From Sulfurovum sp. (lineage in GTDB: Bacteria > Campylobacterota > Campylobacteria > Campylobacterales > Sulfurovaceae): a stretch of DNA of 9,329 nucleotides. Made by a program: the position numbers and the translations under genes. Shown one piece after another: positions 5,807-9,329 of the stretch. Where the stretch lies: the NCBI GenBank assembly GCA_027066595.1, contig JAMONG010000178.1, positions 1 through 9,329 on the forward strand. The letters are read 5' to 3'. Numbering within the stretch: position 1 is the stretch's first letter; every line of letters starts with the position of its first letter. The notes under the pieces are model-generated. The model searched no databases and was not told the origin of the DNA. It saw nothing but the letters and a program-made list of their open reading frames with translations.

Positions 5807-6812
5807 AACCTAATTTTGAGAGTTCTATGACTTTACCATCTTTGTAAAGTTTTGTACCCGTAATAAACGCTGGTTCGCCTACTGCACCTAAGTCGTAAAT
5901 CTTAGATTTACTTAGGTCTTTGTTAAGTACGATAAGTGAACCTTGTTGATCTAGAGCATACACTCTACCACCAAATGCAGTACCTACTGCATAGTGTGCA
6001 AATTTAAATTTTGTTGTTCCTAACACTTCTAACTGGCTGTTAAGGGCTACTATTTTACCCTCTTTTGTAAAGAGATAAATTCTATTTTTATCAACTGCTA
6101 CTTCAGAAATGTTGGCTCTATATTCTAACTTACCCTCACCACCTAAAGTAATCAGTCTTTTAGGCGTAGCAGCCACCATCGTATTGCCCATACGTGAAAG
6201 ATGGATTACATTATTAAATGCTGGTTCGCTAGAGATGTAAACTACTTTTGCATTTTCAGTATCTGCAATATTGATGATAATCAGTTTACCATCAAGCATT
6301 GGCATTACAACTAAATTTTCGATAAACATTGGGCTTGCTGCTCTAGTATCAATGGCATAGGTTCTTTCAGAACGATTTTCAACGATTTTTCTGTTATCTC
6401 CCATCAAGTAAATACCAAAGGTATTATTATTTAAGATATATGCAATGACACCATTTTTAATGGTTGCTGACACGACAGGTGTATGAAGAGAGACTGCACG
6501 CACAGATTTTTTACTCTTTTTATCTATCACTTTTAAAATACCTTCAGGGTTAGCTGCTAGAACATACGCCTTACTCTCATTTAAAAATCTATAGCCCTCA
6601 CCAAGGTTGATACTATTGATACCTGCTTTACCCAGATAGTTTCCATTACTAAGTGTACCACCATCACGGCTAAGGTCTACGATGTTAGCACCTGAAGATT
6701 GAGAAGCAGAAGAGGCAGAAAATGTCTTTTCTGGTTCAAAATATTTTTTAGAACTACACCCTGAAAAGAGAAATGCTAACAGTAATGATGATATAAATAG
6801 TAAATTTTTCAT
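5799..6812 (-). CDS. BamB-like beta-propeller outer-membrane lipoprotein
   Basis: Probable periplasm-facing lipoprotein of 337 residues. A signal peptide (KNLLFISSLLLAFL) ends in the lipobox FSGC with C19 as the lipidated residue. Ser at +2 predicts outer-membrane sorting by the E. coli rule. A Ser/Ala-rich linker (about 31-41) leads into repeated beta-strand units such as GVIAYILNNNTFGIYL, LVVMPMLDGKLIIINI, RIYLFTKEGKIVALN and RVYALDQQGSLIVLNK, the pattern of PQQ-like (BamB-type) propeller blades. The gene directly before it encodes a YfgM-like protein, the same order as yfgM-bamB in E. coli, which supports a BamB role in outer-membrane protein assembly. It is shorter than E. coli BamB (about 390). 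I chose the ATG at 6812 (AAAGG 7 nt upstream, TGATG overlap); the TTG at 6815 would add one residue. Confidence 0.85.
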   Translation of the reverse strand: MKNLLFISSLLLAFLFSGCSSKKYFEPEKTFSASSASQSSGANIVDLSRDGGTLSNGNYLGKAGINSINLGEGYRFLNESKAYVLAANPEGILKVIDKKSKKSVRAVSLHTPVVSATIKNGVIAYILNNNTFGIYLMGDNRKIVENRSERTYAIDTRAASPMFIENLVVMPMLDGKLIIINIADTENAKVVYISSEPAFNNVIHLSRMGNTMVAATPKRLITLGGEGKLEYRANISEVAVDKNRIYLFTKEGKIVALNSQLEVLGTTKFKFAHYAVGTAFGGRVYALDQQGSLIVLNKDLSKSKIYDLGAVGEPAFITGTKLYKDGKVIELSKLGYE

Positions 6813-7378
6813 CAATTTGCCTTTATAATAGAGTGCTTAAGAAACCCTGTTATCACAGCAAGTGGTGAACGTTCATCTATAAGCTCTAACTTTGCTTTAG
6901 CTGTTTTTGCATCTCCTGCACCTATAGCAACATAAGCCTCTTCAAACAGTGCCATCTCTTTATAAAGTACAGAATCAACTGGTTTTTTATTGAGTACCCC
7001 TGAAGTATAACGGCTCACATCAGCTATCACACTGTTTTTACTACTACTCAATCGTTCTAATGTTTTTGTATCTTTATTTTTTACTGCTTGAGAATAGAAA
7101 AAAAGTTCTAAAAGTGCTGGGTTATTTTCTTCAAGTATTTTAAATGATGCCTCATCTGTAGGATTCTTTTGTAAGACTAAAAAAGCTTCATTTGCTTTTG
7201 TTAGTTGGGCTTCATGCATACTCTCTTGAATGGCTTTACCACCAAAAAAGACTACAAGTGCCACTACAATAGCCCACAATTTAAACTTATGTTTTTTATA
7301 GAGTGTTTCTAATTTAAAAGCACTCTCTAGTACTTTTTCGTCACCACTTAACTCTTTTTTAATATCTGCAATATTCAC
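6812..7378 (-). CDS. YfgM-like membrane-anchored TPR protein
   Basis: Inner-membrane protein of 188 residues with a cytosolic basic N-terminus, one transmembrane helix at about 33-50 (KLWAIVVALVVFFGGKAI) and a helical, TPR-like periplasmic domain (for example AGDAKTAKAKLELIDERSPL near 154-173). Architecture, length and position just before a BamB-like gene match YfgM (YfgM/AncA, TPR_21 family) of E. coli, which works with the SecYEG/PpiD export machinery as a chaperone partner. Sequence identity looks low, so the name rests on layout and synteny. The start is GTG at 7378 with a strong AGGAGA site 5 nt upstream. It is the first gene of the seven-gene operon, and its TGA stop shares one base with the next ATG. 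Confidence 0.8.
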   Translation of the reverse strand: MNIADIKKELSGDEKVLESAFKLETLYKKHKFKLWAIVVALVVFFGGKAIQESMHEAQLTKANEAFLVLQKNPTDEASFKILEENNPALLELFFYSQAVKNKDTKTLERLSSSKNSVIADVSRYTSGVLNKKPVDSVLYKEMALFEEAYVAIGAGDAKTAKAKLELIDERSPLAVITGFLKHSIIKAN

Positions 7379-7383
7379 AGGTT

Positions 7384-7389
7384 TCTCCT
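7384..7389 (-). promoter_or_regulatory. Ribosome binding site deciding the GTG start
   Basis: AGGAGA on the minus strand, a near-ideal Shine-Dalgarno site just before the GTG at 7378. It supports GTG rather than a downstream start for the first gene of the operon. Confidence 0.7.
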
Positions 7390-7408
7390 AAAACATTTTA
7401 TTGGATAT

Positions 7409-7414
7409 ATTATA
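7409..7414 (-). promoter_or_regulatory. Promoter of the seven-gene operon (-10 box)
   Basis: Perfect TATAAT on the minus strand, about 31 nt before the GTG start, preceded by GGG and a T/A-rich stretch with no clear TTGACA. It would give a leader of about 25 nt and drive all genes from 7378 down to 2693. Confidence 0.6.
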
Positions 7415-7444
7415 CCCTTTGGAGTTAAAAGTTATCTACTCTAC

Positions 7445-7490
7445 TTAAGTCTATTTTTTAAGTTTTGTCCAGAGACGATAAAAACGTCTC
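7445..7490. promoter_or_regulatory. Repeats between divergent genes, possible operator region
   Basis: Two direct copies of TTAAGT (7445-7450 and 7458-7463, 13 nt apart start to start) are followed by an inverted repeat: GAGACG (7472-7477) and CGTCTC (7485-7490) around a 7-nt loop. The stretch lies between two divergent start codons, so it is not a terminator. It may be a binding site for the adjacent response regulator or another factor; no known consensus is matched. Confidence 0.3.
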
Positions 7491-7528
7491 AAAATTTGAA
7501 TCTCATATATCTTAAATAGAAAAGATAC

Positions 7529-7534
7529 TACAAT
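7529..7534 (+). promoter_or_regulatory. Possible -10 box of the response regulator gene
   Basis: TACAAT ends 6 nt before the ATG at 7541, so transcription from it would begin at or next to the start codon and give a leaderless mRNA. No good Shine-Dalgarno site precedes the ATG. An alternative -10 further upstream (for example TATCTT near 7508) cannot be excluded. Confidence 0.3.
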
Positions 7535-7540
7535 GAACAT

Positions 7541-8221
7541 ATGATTTTAGATATGCTAAAAAAACAGACGATACTCTATATCGAAGATGAACCTCTCATA
7601 CGACAAAATGCAGTCGAATACCTAGGGAGATATGCCCATAAAGTACTAGAAGCAAAAAATGGTGAAGAGGGTCTTAATATATACAAAGAACATAAGCCTG
7701 ACATTATCATTAGTGATATTAGTATGCCAAAAATGGATGGCTTGATGTTTGCTACTGCTGTGCGTAAAAAAGATAAAAAAACCCCTATCATCTTAGCTAC
7801 TGCTCACACAAAAACGGAGTACCTTCTTAAAGCAGTAGAGCTACAACTCATAAAATACATCGTAAAACCCATCACATCAGACAAGCTTACAGAAGCACTT
7901 GGCATGGCGTGTGAGTCATTAATAGCAAACAATGAAACACATCTACACTTAGATGCACATGCCACTTATGATAGCCTCAACCAAACACTCATCATAAACA
8001 AACAACCCATCAAACTCACACATAATGAACGACTCTTTTTTGATTTTTTAGTAAAGAACAGACAACGAGCCATCACCTACAAAGAGATAGAACATCTCAT
8101 CTGGGCATACGAAGGTATGAGCATGGATGCCCTACGCTCTTTGGTGCGTGGGCTTAGAAAAAAATTGATTGGGGATTTTATAGAAAATGTCTCAGGTGTT
8201 GGGTATAAGCTTAAAAGCTAA
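7541..8221 (+). CDS. OmpR/PhoB-family response regulator
   Basis: Two-component transcription factor of 226 residues. The receiver domain spans about 8-125: acidic pocket E15-D16, phospho-acceptor D59 (IIISDISMPKMDG), T87 (ILATAHT) and K109 (IVKP). The winged-helix DNA-binding domain spans about 145-226 (LTHNERLFFDFLV at 159-171, recognition region MDALRSLVRGLRKKL at 195-209, wing ENVSGVGYKL at 215-224). All phosphorylation residues are intact, so it should respond to a histidine kinase, but no kinase gene is adjacent. The ATG at 7541 has only a weak AAAAGA-like site upstream; the Met at residue 5 is a second choice. The gene is divergent from the seven-gene operon and overlaps the TonB-receptor gene tail-to-tail by 4 nt. 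Targets are unknown; the neighbouring receptor is an obvious but unproven candidate. Confidence 0.94.
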   Translation: MILDMLKKQTILYIEDEPLIRQNAVEYLGRYAHKVLEAKNGEEGLNIYKEHKPDIIISDISMPKMDGLMFATAVRKKDKKTPIILATAHTKTEYLLKAVELQLIKYIVKPITSDKLTEALGMACESLIANNETHLHLDAHATYDSLNQTLIINKQPIKLTHNERLFFDFLVKNRQRAITYKEIEHLIWAYEGMSMDALRSLVRGLRKKLIGDFIENVSGVGYKLKS

Positions 8222-9329
8222 AACCTATAAGTCATGTGTAAAGCAGGTAGGAAACCTAATGATTCATAGCTACCATCTTCTTCATATTTATCATTATATT
8301 TTATACCCGAGACATTCTTTTTAAAGAGTGCATTGATATTCATAAGTTCCAAATAAACTTCAAAACTTCTGTCATTATCGTATTTGTAAGTTTTACCTAT
8401 TTGTATATCTAAATCATAGTTTGCATCTAGGCGTTTGCTATAGGGTTTACCATACACTGGACTCACATACTCTTTACCTTTATAGGTGTAAGTATTGGTA
8501 CCAATGATAGGAGTATAGGGCGTACCTGAAGCATACTTAGCATAAGTAGAGACTCTCCAATTTTTCCAAAAATGATAATTGAGACTCATTTGAAGCGTAT
8601 GGGGTACATCTCCCTCAAAACTATATTGTTTGTTACTTTTGGTAGTGAGTTCTCTTTTGGCATTCACATACGAATAGGCTACCATAAGGTTAAAATCATC
8701 TATCTTTTTCTTATATGTAATATCTAAACCATATGCTTTTCCTTTACCTATGGCTTCATAATTTGTAAGATCATCAACAATAGCTAAATTTTTAAACTTT
8801 TTATAAAATGGTTCAATAGTTAATGATGACTCATCTGAAAATACTTTTTGAAAACTTAAAGTATAATGGTCTGATGATTCTTGTGTGTCTATATTTGGGT
8901 TTCCAAACCCTTCTATGATTCTAAGCATCGAAGGGCGTTGTGAGTATCTACCCACAGATGCCGAGACAATAAAATCATTAGAGAAATCATGTACATACGC
9001 AAAACGTGGGTCTACCCCTGAACCAAAGTTTTGAAAATCAGTTTTCCATGCTCTCACACCATAACGAAAATGGTCTTGTGGTGTTATATCCCATATATCT
9101 TGGGCAAAAAGGGTATACTCATTGGCTTTAAAAGTTTTATCTATATCTATTACCTCTTGTTGTGATATGGGTTGACTTGCATCCGTATCGGCAGGGGCAT
9201 TGGCATGTACTTTTGTAGGGGCGTTAACACTTTTTAGCTCACCTCCTAGAGTAAGGGTATGTTTATCTAACTTCCATACTGTCTCATGATACAATCCATA
9301 TTCCACCAAGCTGGTTTTTACAAAATAAT
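8218..9329 (-). CDS. TonB-dependent outer-membrane receptor, C-terminal half (cut by right edge)
   Basis: C-terminal 369 residues of a 22-strand beta-barrel that would import siderophores, cobalamin, metals or other large ligands using TonB energy. The reading frame stays open to base 9329, so the true start and the plug domain lie outside. The pattern of alternating aromatic strands and the segments RYSQRPSMLRIIEGFGNPNI and ESSDHYTLSFQKVFSDESSL (the usual GNPxL...E.S..Y..g. region), VPHTLQMSLNYHFWKNWRVS, ASGTPYTP and FEVYLELMNINALF are characteristic. The last residues LHMTYRF end in the terminal Phe used for BAM-dependent insertion. The ligand cannot be told from this half. Its TAG stop overlaps the response regulator's TAA stop, so the two genes share no spacer terminator. 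Confidence 0.92.
   Translation of the reverse strand, partial: YFVKTSLVEYGLYHETVWKLDKHTLTLGGELKSVNAPTKVHANAPADTDASQPISQQEVIDIDKTFKANEYTLFAQDIWDITPQDHFRYGVRAWKTDFQNFGSGVDPRFAYVHDFSNDFIVSASVGRYSQRPSMLRIIEGFGNPNIDTQESSDHYTLSFQKVFSDESSLTIEPFYKKFKNLAIVDDLTNYEAIGKGKAYGLDITYKKKIDDFNLMVAYSYVNAKRELTTKSNKQYSFEGDVPHTLQMSLNYHFWKNWRVSTYAKYASGTPYTPIIGTNTYTYKGKEYVSPVYGKPYSKRLDANYDLDIQIGKTYKYDNDRSFEVYLELMNINALFKKNVSGIKYNDKYEEDGSYESLGFLPALHMTYRF

Noticed and set aside
7576..7791. 71-codon open frame on the minus strand
   Set aside because: Antisense to the receiver domain of the response regulator, whose motifs are complete; no independent coding signs.
9307..9309. TTG at 9309 as the start of the TonB receptor gene
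   Set aside because: The frame stays open upstream to the window edge and the product lacks signal peptide and plug domain, so this is the middle of a longer gene.

Overview
The window looks like chromosomal DNA from a low-GC, mesophilic member of the Campylobacterota (Epsilonproteobacteria), probably a free-living chemolithotroph of the Sulfurovum/Sulfurimonas type. This rests on the AT-rich sequence, tightly overlapping minus-strand genes, T-rich stretches before -10 boxes with no clear -35, and a cytosolic NiFe hydrogenase. The genus is a guess; no 16S gene or other marker is present.

Left part (1-2178, all minus strand): a three-gene unit reading leftward. A TetR-family regulator (TTG start) is followed after 2 nt by a cytosolic, group-2-like NiFe hydrogenase small subunit. 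After a 94-nt spacer with a perfect 22-bp palindrome comes the large subunit, cut by the left edge after 197 residues. A 15-bp palindrome lies over the -35 region of the putative tetR promoter and may be the repressor's own operator.

Middle (2179-2692): a divergent intergenic region with promoters in both directions, then a monocistronic rpsR (ribosomal protein S18) on the plus strand, ending in hairpins shared with the convergent operon.

Core (2693-7378, minus strand): seven genes, each overlapping the next by 1-8 nt, apparently one operon read from a TATAAT promoter near 7409. In transcription order they are a YfgM-like membrane protein, a BamB-like beta-propeller lipoprotein, a Xer-type tyrosine recombinase, a 116-aa protein of unknown function, type III pantothenate kinase (coaX), short-form ATP phosphoribosyltransferase (hisG) and a class I SAM-dependent methyltransferase. 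Outer-membrane assembly, DNA recombination, CoA synthesis and histidine synthesis are thus tied together.

Right part (7379-9329): an OmpR-type response regulator on the plus strand, divergent from the operon. It overlaps tail-to-tail by 4 nt with the C-terminal half of a TonB-dependent outer-membrane receptor that runs off the right edge.

I see no tRNA, rRNA, CRISPR array, insertion sequence or phage gene, and no gene-free stretch longer than about 210 nt. I do not see a clear new multi-gene system. The best candidates for something undescribed are the TetR-controlled hydrogenase unit with its palindromes and the unknown 116-aa protein.
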